DNA from: Anaerocolumna sedimenticola
Lineage (GTDB): Bacteria; Bacillota; Clostridia; Lachnospirales; Lachnospiraceae
Length of the DNA: 64,000 nucleotides
NCBI RefSeq assembly: GCF_009931695.1
Contig: NZ_CP048000.1
Location: 1,110,001-1,174,000, forward strand
Direction of reading: 5' to 3'
A program made the position numbers and the translations under genes. Positions 17,887 through 26,849 of the stretch are shown here, piece by piece; positions within the stretch are counted from its first letter, which is position 1; every line of letters begins with the position of its first letter. The notes beneath the pieces were generated by a model that saw nothing but the letters and a program-made list of their open reading frames with translations, searched no databases and was not told where the DNA came from.

Positions 17887-18156
17887 ATGTTCCGATTATG
17901 GGCCAAAATATTTAAAGATAACCGCATGTTACATGATATGGTTGTCTGTAATGACAATAAAAATTTAAACCGTACTCAGAAAATATTTGCTGCAGTGGAT
18001 GAAATCTGTTACACATATGATTTATCCAAACCTATCTGGCTGGATTCCACCATTGCAGATTTTAAGAAACATGATAAAACCAGATTTACACAGGATAATT
18101 TTATAGATCGAATTGATTTTGATTATTTAGAAATTCATGTGATAGAGGAAGGTTAA
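17887..18156 (+). CDS. Small conserved hypothetical protein
   Basis: This 89-aa soluble protein starts MFRLWAKIFKDN and ends YLEIHVIEEG. It has no signal peptide, and I do not recognise a named family, though its compact mixed alpha/beta pattern looks like a real protein. The ATG at 17887 has GGAG six bases upstream and is preferred to the ATG at 17875, which overlaps that site. It is followed after 17 bases by the M15 peptidase gene, probably in the same transcript. Confidence 0.65.
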   Translation: MFRLWAKIFKDNRMLHDMVVCNDNKNLNRTQKIFAAVDEICYTYDLSKPIWLDSTIADFKKHDKTRFTQDNFIDRIDFDYLEIHVIEEG

Positions 18157-18173
18157 AGTAACGGTTACTGATT

Positions 18174-19175
18174 ATGAAGAGAAAATTAAATCTCCTGATA
18201 TTATCCATTCTTATCTTGCTTATAATATTTATGAGTCAGGTTATTCATAAATTAGATAAATTCTCTGTTAAACAGAATGCAAACAAGATACATGAAACCT
18301 CTGATAATGTAAAAAGCCATGAAAACTCTTCACAGTCGGATATTTCTGATGCTGGCAGATTAAACTCTGATAAAACGGGGAAAGAAAAAACCATAGAAGA
18401 AACAGCAGATTCAATATCTGCAAATGAAGAGAATAAACCCTCCAAAACAACATCAACTACATCTCATAAAATTAACCATACCGCTAATAAAACAAGTCAA
18501 GAGGCGATTACCGTGTTAAAGACTAAGGAAGCACTGCGGAAAGTATCTGCCGGTAGTGTTATAGAGGTAAAAGAACTAGGAGCTAACCTTATGAATAACT
18601 GTTTTTACTCAGAAAAAATTAAAGATGACATAAAGAAAAGAATCATGGGAAAATCCTACAAAGAAGACTGCACCGTTCCCTTTGAGGAATTAAGATATGT
18701 ACGGGTACTCTATTATGGCTTTGATAAGAAAACCCATATCGGTGAGTTAATTGTTAATAAAGCGATTGCTTCCGATATCGTTGCTATATTTACCGAATTA
18801 TATGAAAATAAATATCCCATTGAACAGATGGTACTGGTAGATGAATATGAGGCGGACGATAATGCATCTATGGCTGCTAATAATACTTCCTCCTTTAATT
18901 ACCGTGTAGTGCCGGGATCCAACCATTTATCCAAGCATGCACTTGGGCTGGCGATTGATATTAATCCTTTATATAACCCTTATATCCAGTATACGGAGGA
19001 GGGAACCATTATACTGCCCGAGGAGGGAAGTAAATATGCAGACCGCACTTTGGACTGCCCTTATTACATAAATGAGGATGATTTATGTTACAAAGCTTTT
19101 ACCAAGAGAGGTTTTACCTGGGGCGGTTTTTGGGAGACAGAACCTGATTTTCAGCATTTTCAAAAAAGTTTCTGA
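18174..19175 (+). CDS. M15 family D-alanyl-D-alanine carboxypeptidase-like protein
   Basis: This 333-aa protein has an N-terminal membrane anchor (about residues 5-23) and a Ser/Thr/Lys-rich spacer to residue 115. Its extracellular zinc peptidase domain shows HALGLAIDINPLYNP, with the zinc-binding His and Asp, and the final PDFQHFQKS containing the third zinc ligand. This matches the M15C VanY/endolysin-like group, which trims peptidoglycan stem peptides. It is likely cotranscribed with the small gene upstream. The exact bond cleaved cannot be told. Confidence 0.85.
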   Translation: MKRKLNLLILSILILLIIFMSQVIHKLDKFSVKQNANKIHETSDNVKSHENSSQSDISDAGRLNSDKTGKEKTIEETADSISANEENKPSKTTSTTSHKINHTANKTSQEAITVLKTKEALRKVSAGSVIEVKELGANLMNNCFYSEKIKDDIKKRIMGKSYKEDCTVPFEELRYVRVLYYGFDKKTHIGELIVNKAIASDIVAIFTELYENKYPIEQMVLVDEYEADDNASMAANNTSSFNYRVVPGSNHLSKHALGLAIDINPLYNPYIQYTEEGTIILPEEGSKYADRTLDCPYYINEDDLCYKAFTKRGFTWGGFWETEPDFQHFQKSF

Positions 19176-19253
19176 TTTTGGGTAACAATATACTTCCTTT
19201 CCCAAGATGCTCATCCCGCAGGCCATACTCTTTCATGTTTTAAAACAAATTTC

Positions 19254-19274
19254 TCACTATGCTTTCACGGAAAT
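19254..19274 (-). repeat. Repeat family A core copy
   Basis: A core copy (TCACTATGCTTTCACGGAAAT on the plus strand shows one change from the consensus) directly adjoining the pgi terminator. Confidence 0.6.
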
Positions 19275-19276
19275 CA

Positions 19277-19336
19277 AAAGCGATACCATGAAATATTTAG
19301 GTTAAAATTTAACTTTATATATCATGTTATCGCTTT
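19277..19336 (-). terminator. Terminator of pgi
   Basis: AAAGCGATAACATGATA pairs with TCATGGTATCGCTTT with AT-rich sequence in the loop, followed by TGATTTCC on the minus strand. Confidence 0.65.
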
Positions 19337-19356
19337 ATTATATAATAAATATTTTA

Positions 19357-20712
19357 TTATGATTCTAATCTCTTTAATAATTCTTCTCTTTGTTTTTCAA
19401 ATCCCGGTTTACCAAGAAGTGCAAACATATTCTTCTTATAACTTTCTACACCCGGTTGATCAAATGGATTAACTCCCAGGATATAACCGCTGATGCCGCA
19501 GGCAAATTCAAAGAAATAGAATAATTCACCTAAGAAGAATTCATTCTGTTCCGGAAGATTAACCAATAAATTAGGTACATGTCCGTCGGTATGAGCCAGT
19601 CTGGTTCCGTTCATGGCACTCTTATTGATAAAGTCCACACTCTTACCGGCTAAATAATTTAAGCCGTCTAAGTCCACCTCTTCCTCTTCCATAATAATCT
19701 CAACAGGAGATTTTTCAAGGTTAATAACTGTCTCAAACATAGTTCTCTGCCCGTCCTGTATAAACTGTCCCATGGAGTGAAGATCAGTTGTTAAATCAAC
19801 TGCCGCAGGGAAAATTCCTTTCTGGTCTTTTCCTTCGCTTTCACCGTATAATTGCTTCCACCATTCAGAAACATAATGAAGGAAAGGTTCGTAGTTAGCA
19901 ACGATTTCGATGTTCTTACCTTTTCTTAAAAGGATGTTACGTACGGCCGCATACAGCATGGCATCATTAGAGGCAAAAGGATTGTTAAGACAGCGTTCCC
20001 TCATGCTCTGCGCACCTTCCATTAATTTTGTTATGTCGGCACCGCTGACAGCAATCGGAAGTAAACCTACTGCGGTTAATACGGAATAACGTCCGCCTAC
20101 ATCATCCGGAACTACGAAGCTTTCATATCCCTCTTCTGTTGCCAGATTCTTTAAAGCTCCCTTAGCTTTATCCGTAGTTGCATAAATTCTCTTAGCTGCT
20201 TCTGCTTTTCCGTATTTTTCAATCAATAACTTTTTGAACACACGGAATGCAATCGCCGGTTCCGTGGTTGTACCGGATTTACTTATAATATTAATAGAGA
20301 AATCCCTGTCTCCGATTACTTCTATTAAGTGGCTGATATAGGTACTGCTGATATTATTACCTACAAAATAAATCTCCGGTGTCTTTCTGATTTCTTTTGA
20401 TACGGAATTATAAAAACTATGTCTTAAGAACTCGATTGCTGCTCTGGCACCCAAATAAGATCCGCCAATTCCTATTACTAATAATACTTCAGAATCTTCT
20501 TTAATCTTTCCGGCAGCTTCCTGTATGCGTCTGAATTCTTCCTTGTCATAGTCTACCGGTAAGTCAATCCATCCTAAAAAATCATTTCCTGCGCCTGTTT
20601 TATTCAGTAACTCTGCTTTTGCATATTCTGCAATTTTTTCTATCATCTTTATTTCAGATTCGGTGATAAACCCTTTTGCTGCTGAATAATCAAATGTTAC
20701 ATATTTGCTCAT
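19357..20712 (-). CDS. pgi: Glucose-6-phosphate isomerase
   Basis: The 451-aa length is typical of the short bacterial PGI. Visible signatures are the SIS-fold segment [19 protein letters not shown] (about 73-91), [10 protein letters not shown], and the conserved [14 protein letters not shown] and [11 protein letters not shown] near the C-terminus. It interconverts glucose 6-phosphate and fructose 6-phosphate in glycolysis. The ATG at 20712 is chosen because AAAGGAG lies eight bases upstream; an extension to 20736 lacks a site. It is a single gene with its own terminator. Confidence 0.96.
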   Translation of the reverse strand: MSKYVTFDYSAAKGFITESEIKMIEKIAEYAKAELLNKTGAGNDFLGWIDLPVDYDKEEFRRIQEAAGKIKEDSEVLLVIGIGGSYLGARAAIEFLRHSFYNSVSKEIRKTPEIYFVGNNISSTYISHLIEVIGDRDFSINIISKSGTTTEPAIAFRVFKKLLIEKYGKAEAAKRIYATTDKAKGALKNLATEEGYESFVVPDDVGGRYSVLTAVGLLPIAVSGADITKLMEGAQSMRERCLNNPFASNDAMLYAAVRNILLRKGKNIEIVANYEPFLHYVSEWWKQLYGESEGKDQKGIFPAAVDLTTDLHSMGQFIQDGQRTMFETVINLEKSPVEIIMEEEEVDLDGLNYLAGKSVDFINKSAMNGTRLAHTDGHVPNLLVNLPEQNEFFLGELFYFFEFACGISGYILGVNPFDQPGVESYKKNMFALLGKPGFEKQREELLKRLES

Positions 20713-20954
20713 TTCATGCACTCCTTTATTAGTCATTTATAGGGTTATTATTACATATTCCTATTTATTCTATCAAAGTGGTGCTGGTTAATCAATATCT
20801 TTTTTTGTATAAGAGATGTATTATATTTTGTAACTATTCATGCCACCCGAGATATTCTTAGAAATTCTAGTTATTCGGCGTAAAGTAATGAGAAACACTA
20901 GAAATATACATATATATGCATACTTTGTGCACATAAACGCATATAAACGTTGTT

Positions 20955-20981
20955 CGTCAGAACCGCAGTGACTGAATAGTC
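20955..20981 (-). repeat. Repeat family B, copy 1
   Basis: On the minus strand GACTATTCAGTCACTGCGG and following bases match 38795-38821 at 26 of 27 positions. Both copies lie just 3' of a gene, in gene orientation. Confidence 0.65.
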
Positions 20982-20986
20982 ACTGC
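20965..20986 (-). terminator. Perfect hairpin just after the 20990 gene
   Basis: GCAGTGACT pairs with AGTCACTGC around a four-base loop, three bases past the stop. There is no T-tract, so it may be a processing or stabilising structure instead of a true terminator. It overlaps repeat family B. Confidence 0.5.
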
Positions 20987-20989
20987 ATT

Positions 20990-22441
20990 TTACGCTAAAA
21001 ATTCCTTCAAAATATCTTCAATCAGCTTATCATCGGCAGTAGAAGCTTGCTTTGCTTTTTTAGCAGCCGGTTTTACTTTTTCTTCTTTGGCTGCGCTGGT
21101 TTTAATAATTTGTCCTTTTTCTACCTTTGGTTTTTCTACATGAGCTAATTCAACATTTACTTTTTCTACCGCAGCTTTTTCCATATGTAATTTTTCAGAA
21201 CTATTAACCGCAGCCATCTTATCTTCTTTTTTGTTTTCAACTGCCGGTTTTTCATCCATTAATGTTGCTGCTATTTTATCCTCCCTGCTATACAAAATAA
21301 CATCCTTTTCATCCTCATGGGTTTCTATATGCCTGCGTTCTCTGATTTCTCTCTTTAAACTTTCTTTTCTTTCCTGGGCTATGGTTTTATATTCAATAGG
21401 CTGCGCTTTGCGTTTTTCCTCTTTTACCGCTTTCTTTTCTAAAATTAATGCTTTCTTAATTTCTTCCTGTTTCCGCTTTTCTTCTTTTTTACGTTCTTCA
21501 TTGGCTTTTACTTCAGATTTAATTCGTTCTATTTCAGCTCTTTCCGCTTCTCTTTTTCTTTCTAACGCGAGTTTGGTCTCCCTCTTAATACGTTCTTCTT
21601 CTTCACGAGCCTTTTGCCTATTCTGAACTTTAAGCATTTTCTTCTTTTCTTTATCCAGCCGTTTTGCTTCTTTTTTATTTAAAGCATCTGCTTTCTTTAC
21701 TTCTTTATTATTTATTTTTTCAGCCCGTTTTGCTTCTTTTAGCCGCATCTTCTCTCTGATTTTTTCGGCTTTAGCTTTGGAGAGCTTGTCCTTCTTTTCT
21801 TTTCTGGTCAGTTTTCCTGTTTTCTCACTTGCTGCTGCCAGAAGTTCGGAACTATTGAAAGCCTGTTCTTCTTCATGAAGATATTCTTTTTTGTATTGTT
21901 CAATTAATTCAGGTGAAACCTGTTCCTGTTCTAATCGAACTTTTAAAATATTTTCCAGATAGTCTTTCATATTCAGACGGATTAATTCTTTTCTGCCGGA
22001 GAGATTAATTAACCCTTCTAAAAATATCAACAACCCGCTTGTTAAAATACCCACAGAAAATGTACTTAAAATCTGTTGTTTTCCACATTCATAAATAAGC
22101 CCTACAATCGTACTGATTGAACCAATCAAGATGCATAACATTAAAATTTGTCCACCGATGTTTTCCCATGTTGATAAAAGAATTCCACAAAATCTATGGC
22201 GAAAAACATACTTATCCACAAAAATATCCACATTATTCACACCTATTTTAAGTTTATAGCAGGTTTCAAACTTTTTCTTCATCATTTGAGTCAATTTATT
22301 CTTTGACTTTGCCATATTATCAGAAGCTTTAATCAGCCTTGAATAAACCAGATTTAATATTAACTTTAATAATATTCCGCATGCGCAAAGAGCTAACATT
22401 ATGTATGAAAAAATATTTTTGTCAAATAACTCTTGTACCAC
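20990..22441 (-). CDS. Membrane-anchored charged coiled-coil protein, unknown function
   Basis: This 483-aa protein has hydrophobic segments at about residues 10-33, 95-117 and 128-150. A cytoplasmic tail of about 300 residues follows, made almost only of Lys, Glu, Arg and Ala (for example KKEAKRLDKEKKKML), a long single helix or coiled coil. The last 60 residues are Lys/Val/Glu-rich. No enzyme motif is visible. The first 160 residues, with conserved-looking Cys and aromatic residues, may be the functional part. It is a single gene. I cannot assign a family. Confidence 0.6.
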   Translation of the reverse strand: MVQELFDKNIFSYIMLALCACGILLKLILNLVYSRLIKASDNMAKSKNKLTQMMKKKFETCYKLKIGVNNVDIFVDKYVFRHRFCGILLSTWENIGGQILMLCILIGSISTIVGLIYECGKQQILSTFSVGILTSGLLIFLEGLINLSGRKELIRLNMKDYLENILKVRLEQEQVSPELIEQYKKEYLHEEEQAFNSSELLAAASEKTGKLTRKEKKDKLSKAKAEKIREKMRLKEAKRAEKINNKEVKKADALNKKEAKRLDKEKKKMLKVQNRQKAREEEERIKRETKLALERKREAERAEIERIKSEVKANEERKKEEKRKQEEIKKALILEKKAVKEEKRKAQPIEYKTIAQERKESLKREIRERRHIETHEDEKDVILYSREDKIAATLMDEKPAVENKKEDKMAAVNSSEKLHMEKAAVEKVNVELAHVEKPKVEKGQIIKTSAAKEEKVKPAAKKAKQASTADDKLIEDILKEFLA

Positions 22442-22688
22442 AAAAAGGTCCCCTTTCTTCCCATTAATTTACAGTTATTATAACGAATAACTTTCCATTT
22501 GAAAAGAGAGGAGACCTATAAATCGGTTGACAAATCCGGTCACGGGTACACATGAGCCTGTTTCGTTCACCATTATTTTTATGGGATTTTATTCTATTAT
22601 TGTATATTTTGGCATATCCTGTCAGATAGTGTCTACGAAAAGTTGTCTTATCCCATAACCTTTTCCTAATAATATATAATTACGTGCT

Positions 22689-23387
22689 TTATAAATCCTT
22701 AACCAGAGCGGTTATAAATTTCACCGTATGAGCTATGGCACCGGCTTCAAACTGGCCATAATCCATATGTGCACTGTCATCCGCTTTATCGGATATGGCA
22801 CGTACAATTAAAAAAGGAACCTTATTTAAGTAAGCTGTCTGAGCGATAGCCGCACCTTCCATCTCCGTACAATACCCTTCGAATTGTGCCGCTATCCAGG
22901 TTTTTTTATCCTTATCCCCTATAAATTGGTCACCGCTTACAATTCTGCCAAGAAATACGGATATATCCGGATTAACCTGGCTGCATACGGCCTGTGCCTT
23001 TTTCGCAAGTTTTTCATCCGCTTTAAACACAGAGGTATCCATTCTGGGAATTACTCCGTAAGCATAACCAAACCCGGTTGCATCCACATCATGATGGAGG
23101 GTATCCGTAGAAATTACCATATCTCCTATATTTATCTCAGCTTTTAAAGAACCGGCGATACCTGTATTAAAAACCATATCTATATGAAATTCATCTACCA
23201 GAATCTGAGTACAAACAGCTGCATTAACTTTTCCTATACCGGAACGTACGATTACAACATCCCGGTCTTCTAATTTACCCGAATAAAAATCCATCCCTGC
23301 TTTACTTATAACCAGCACTCCGGTCATCTTTTCTTTTAACTGATTTACTTCCTCGTCCATTGCACCTATAATGCCGATTTTATCCAT
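22689..23387 (-). CDS. mtnN: 5'-methylthioadenosine/S-adenosylhomocysteine nucleosidase
   Basis: This 232-aa protein starts KIGIIGAMDEEV, the family hallmark with the catalytic Glu. It has VIVRSGIGKVNAA, FNTGIAGSL, the ME(M)EGAAIAQ substrate-binding stretch, and RAISDKADD, with the catalytic Asp near residue 197. It hydrolyses MTA and SAH to adenine and thioribose derivatives, in methionine salvage and the activated methyl cycle. A GGAG site lies just upstream. It is a single gene. Confidence 0.95.
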   Translation of the reverse strand: MDKIGIIGAMDEEVNQLKEKMTGVLVISKAGMDFYSGKLEDRDVVIVRSGIGKVNAAVCTQILVDEFHIDMVFNTGIAGSLKAEINIGDMVISTDTLHHDVDATGFGYAYGVIPRMDTSVFKADEKLAKKAQAVCSQVNPDISVFLGRIVSGDQFIGDKDKKTWIAAQFEGYCTEMEGAAIAQTAYLNKVPFLIVRAISDKADDSAHMDYGQFEAGAIAHTVKFITALVKDL

Positions 23388-23474
23388 TATTTATCTCCTT
23401 AAAAATACCATATTTTTATATTGAAGTATTATAGCGGAATTCTTATAATCCTGCAAGGCTATTCACTTTTATCA

Positions 23475-25211
23475 CTATAAATTTATTTTAAAGTTTTGAA
23501 TCAGTCCTTTTAACTTTTGAGACATTCCTTTTACTGCATCACTTACTTCATTAATAACAGTCATGGTTGCAAGTATTTCCTGTGTAGAAGCAGAGGTTTC
23601 TTCGGTACTGGCTGCATTTTCTTCAGCAATTGCTGATAAAGTATGTACAATATCTACAATCCTTGAGCGGCTCTGTTCCATTTTATTGCTTACCGTATCA
23701 AGAGCTTCAATTTCATGGTCAATGGTTTTTATATTATCCATAATAGATATATATTTGACTTTAGTTTCATTAACACTTTCTGACTGAAGCTTAACGGCAG
23801 TTTTTACTGCTTCGCTTTGATTATCCGCATTCCGGACATTATTATTCAGATCCTCTAACATACTGTCAATCACATTGGTAGAAATTGTGGACTGCTCAGC
23901 TAACTGGCGGATTTCATCTGCTACAACGGCAAACCCTTTCCCGGCCTCTCCAGCCCTTGCCGCTTCGATTGCAGCATTTAAAGCCAGTAAGTTGGTTTTG
24001 TGGGCAATTTCTGTAATCATGCTGCTGGCCTCACCAATTTTAGCAGCACTTTCACTGGTTTTATCTATTATATCAAATATAGCGTGAAAGGAAACCTGGT
24101 TATTTTCCGTTATTTCCGTTAACTCATTTACCACCTTAAGGCCATCGCTGCTTACTTCATCAATCTGGCGGCTGGCAACGGACAAACCTTTACAGCTTTT
24201 AGCATTTTGAATGATTACTTCACCCAAAAGATCAATTTCTTTTACTACATTTTCTGTATCTAGAGCCTGTTGTCCGGCGCTTTTGGCTATCTCTCCCACC
24301 GTACTTGCTATTTCATTAATAGAATCCGTAACTTCGCCTGCACCGGTACTCATGGAAGATGAAGTAGCTTCCAGTTCCAGGGAGGTATTATTAATTAACG
24401 TAATAATATTACGCAAAGAATCAATCATAGTAATTACCGATGCTGACAGAGTACCAAGCTCATCTCTGGCTGTTAGCCTGTGAGGCTCAAAAGACAGGTC
24501 GTTATTAGTTAACTGATTCATATCCTTTGTAATATTAAGGATGTTTTTTCTTAAATATTTGATAATTAAAATAGCTAATATAAATAAAAACAGAATTACG
24601 GCAATAATTACAGGAACTGATATGATTATGCTGGTCATTACATCCTTTTGTATATCGGAAGATATTTTTTCTCCATATTCCTCCAGCAGTTCAGTCATAA
24701 TATTAATATTTTCCCTTGCAGCATCAAAAGCTTCTGCTTGCACTTTTATATCACCTGTTCCATCTTCCGGGTGATACGCCTCTTTCCAGGTATTAAAATC
24801 TGCATTAAATTGTTTTTCAAGCTTCGCTAAGGTTTGATCTGTTCCTGAATGTGTAAATTGATTAAAAAGTTTTTTATTACCTTTCAGGTTATCAAGTGCA
24901 GTTATTATTCTTTCTAAGGTCTGGTTTATATTATCATTATAATCTGCGATAAGCGTTTCCTTTTTATCAGGCGTTAAAGAATCTCCGCCAAGGAGTAGCT
25001 CTTTCTCTGATAAGGAAGCCTGGTAAAAATCCCTGTCCGCATTTAAAATTAGGGCAGTACTGACAAAAACTTCATCGTATAATGCTTTTTTAGAAATTTT
25101 GCTTATATCCACAGAACGAATAATGAATATTGCCAATAGCACTACCATAGCGATAACAGCAGGAAGTATTAATAACCACAATTTTTTAGATACTTTTAAA
25201 TTTTTAATCAT
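23475..25211 (-). CDS. Methyl-accepting chemotaxis protein with helical sensor domain
   Basis: This 578-aa chemoreceptor has a first membrane helix (about 11-33), an extracellular helical region of about 155 residues rich in Lys/Glu/Asn (four-helix-bundle type), a second helix (about 188-212), HAMP, and the cytoplasmic hairpin with the tip [20 protein letters not shown]. The C-terminal part has the [13 protein letters not shown] adaptation segment. The start at 25211 is used because GAGG lies eight bases before this ATG. A much longer frame to 25316 lacks support and would spoil the N-terminal anchor. It is a single gene. Confidence 0.92.
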   Translation of the reverse strand: MIKNLKVSKKLWLLILPAVIAMVVLLAIFIIRSVDISKISKKALYDEVFVSTALILNADRDFYQASLSEKELLLGGDSLTPDKKETLIADYNDNINQTLERIITALDNLKGNKKLFNQFTHSGTDQTLAKLEKQFNADFNTWKEAYHPEDGTGDIKVQAEAFDAARENINIMTELLEEYGEKISSDIQKDVMTSIIISVPVIIAVILFLFILAILIIKYLRKNILNITKDMNQLTNNDLSFEPHRLTARDELGTLSASVITMIDSLRNIITLINNTSLELEATSSSMSTGAGEVTDSINEIASTVGEIAKSAGQQALDTENVVKEIDLLGEVIIQNAKSCKGLSVASRQIDEVSSDGLKVVNELTEITENNQVSFHAIFDIIDKTSESAAKIGEASSMITEIAHKTNLLALNAAIEAARAGEAGKGFAVVADEIRQLAEQSTISTNVIDSMLEDLNNNVRNADNQSEAVKTAVKLQSESVNETKVKYISIMDNIKTIDHEIEALDTVSNKMEQSRSRIVDIVHTLSAIAEENAASTEETSASTQEILATMTVINEVSDAVKGMSQKLKGLIQNFKINL

Positions 25212-25417
25212 ATTCATTACCTCTCTCCGGATTTTTGTATGGGCTGAATACCCAAACCATTTGTATTTCTTCTGGTATTTCAACAACATTCTACTATATC
25301 CATTATAATTTGACAAGAAAATATAATTGTATCTTCACACCTACTTAATACCCATATGAATTATCAAAAGATAATGTATGATATAAAATCGGTTTACTAT
25401 TTGTCACAAATTCATTC

Positions 25418-25445
25418 TTGCACCGTCTCTAAAAAATGATATAAT
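25418..25445 (+). promoter_or_regulatory. Sigma-A-type promoter before the TSCPD-murG pair
   Basis: TTGCAC (25418-25423) and a perfect TATAAT (25440-25445) are separated by 16 bases. The start codon at 25522 is about 70 bases downstream. Confidence 0.55.
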
Positions 25446-25521
25446 AAGAAAGAACTTGGGCATATCAGGTTTTATAGAGAGTTAATGAATTATTTTATAC
25501 ATAAAGAAAGGACTGACGATT

Positions 25522-25761
25522 ATGGTATATAAAGCTTCCGGTGTATGCTGCACCGAAATTACTTTTGAGGTAGAAGATAATATAATTAAAAATGTTAATT
25601 TTAAAGGAGGCTGCTCCGGTAATGCAGCCGGCATCTCTAAATTAGTAGTAGGTATGCCCGTCGATGAGGTAATTGCTAAGTTAGAAGGAACAAAATGCGG
25701 GTATAAATCTACCTCTTGTCCGGATCAGTTAACGAAAGCCCTAAAGGAATGGAGGAAATAA
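25522..25761 (+). CDS. TSCPD domain protein (TIGR03905 family)
   Basis: This 79-aa protein carries GVCCTEITFEVE at residues 6-17, GGCSGNAAGISKLV, and the C-terminal TSCPDQLTKAL motif that names the domain. The conserved cysteines suggest metal or cofactor binding, as in the related C-terminal part of class II ribonucleotide reductases. The free-standing form has no established function. GAAAGGA precedes the ATG, and murG starts three bases after the stop. Confidence 0.85.
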   Translation: MVYKASGVCCTEITFEVEDNIIKNVNFKGGCSGNAAGISKLVVGMPVDEVIAKLEGTKCGYKSTSCPDQLTKALKEWRK

Positions 25762-25764
25762 AAA

Positions 25765-26829
25765 ATGAAACGTATTGTCTTAACCGGTGGTGGAACTGCC
25801 GGACATGTAACACCTAACATAGCCCTGCTGCCTGCACTTAAGAGAGAAGGATATGAAGTTAATTACATCGGATCCTATGATGGAATTGAGAAAAAGTTAA
25901 TTGAGGAACTTAATATTCCTTACTATGGCATTTCCTCCGGTAAATTAAGACGATATTTTGATCCTAAAAATTTCAGTGATCCCTTTAAGGTAATGAAAGG
26001 TTATCTTGAAGCAGTTAAATTAATGAAACAATTAAAACCTGATGTTGTGTTTTCAAAAGGAGGTTTTGTTGCTGTTCCGGTCGTACTGGCCGCAAAAAGA
26101 AAAGGTATTCCGGTGATTATCCATGAATCGGATATGACACCGGGACTGGCCAATAAAATTTGTATCCCGTCTGCTAAAAGAGTATGTGCTAACTTCCCGG
26201 AAACGGTAAAATATTTGCCGGAAGGGAAAGCGATATTAACCGGTACGCCCATAAGGCAGGAACTGTTTTCCGGTAATAAGATGATGGGGCTTGACTTCTG
26301 CGGCTTTAACCGGAATAAGCCGGTTCTACTAGTGGTGGGAGGCAGTACCGGTTCCGTAATTGTGAATGAAGCGGTAAGAGCAATTCTTCCTGCCTTATTG
26401 GAGAAATATCAGGTCGTTCATTTGTGCGGTAAGGATAAGGTAGATGAAAAGTTTAATAAAACTCCCGGTTATGTTCAGTATGAATATATCAAAAAAGAAC
26501 TGAGTGATCTTTTGGATGCGGCTGATGTTGTAATCTCAAGAGCCGGTGCCAATGCTATCTGCGAACTACTGGCACTTAGAAAACCTCATATCCTGATTCC
26601 ATTATCCGCTGCTTCCAGCCGCGGTGATCAGATTTTAAATGCAGAATCTTTTGAACGGCAGGGTTACAGCTATGTTTTAAAGGAAGAGGTTTTGACCGGG
26701 GTATCATTATTAAATGCAATTGAAACCGTATATAGTAATAGAAAGACATATACAGAAGCCATGAGTCAGAGTAAATTAAATAACTCCATTGAGACAATTA
26801 TCCAGTTAATTAAAGAAGTTTCTAAATAA
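25765..26829 (+). CDS. murG: UDP-GlcNAc:lipid I N-acetylglucosaminyltransferase MurG
   Basis: This 354-aa GT28 glycosyltransferase has the N-terminal GGGTAGHVTPN loop (residues 7-17), the lipid I side segment FSKGGFVAVPVVLAA, the ESDMTPGLANK motif, and the C-terminal UDP-GlcNAc site (VVGGSTGS, SRAGANAICELLAL, QILNAESF). It converts lipid I to lipid II on the inner membrane face in peptidoglycan synthesis. It lies outside the usual division cluster, beside a TSCPD gene, so a second murG elsewhere is possible. It is followed by a two-component system after 20 bases. Confidence 0.94.
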   Translation: MKRIVLTGGGTAGHVTPNIALLPALKREGYEVNYIGSYDGIEKKLIEELNIPYYGISSGKLRRYFDPKNFSDPFKVMKGYLEAVKLMKQLKPDVVFSKGGFVAVPVVLAAKRKGIPVIIHESDMTPGLANKICIPSAKRVCANFPETVKYLPEGKAILTGTPIRQELFSGNKMMGLDFCGFNRNKPVLLVVGGSTGSVIVNEAVRAILPALLEKYQVVHLCGKDKVDEKFNKTPGYVQYEYIKKELSDLLDAADVVISRAGANAICELLALRKPHILIPLSAASSRGDQILNAESFERQGYSYVLKEEVLTGVSLLNAIETVYSNRKTYTEAMSQSKLNNSIETIIQLIKEVSK

Positions 26830-26849
26830 ATGGACAGACAGAGGGTACT

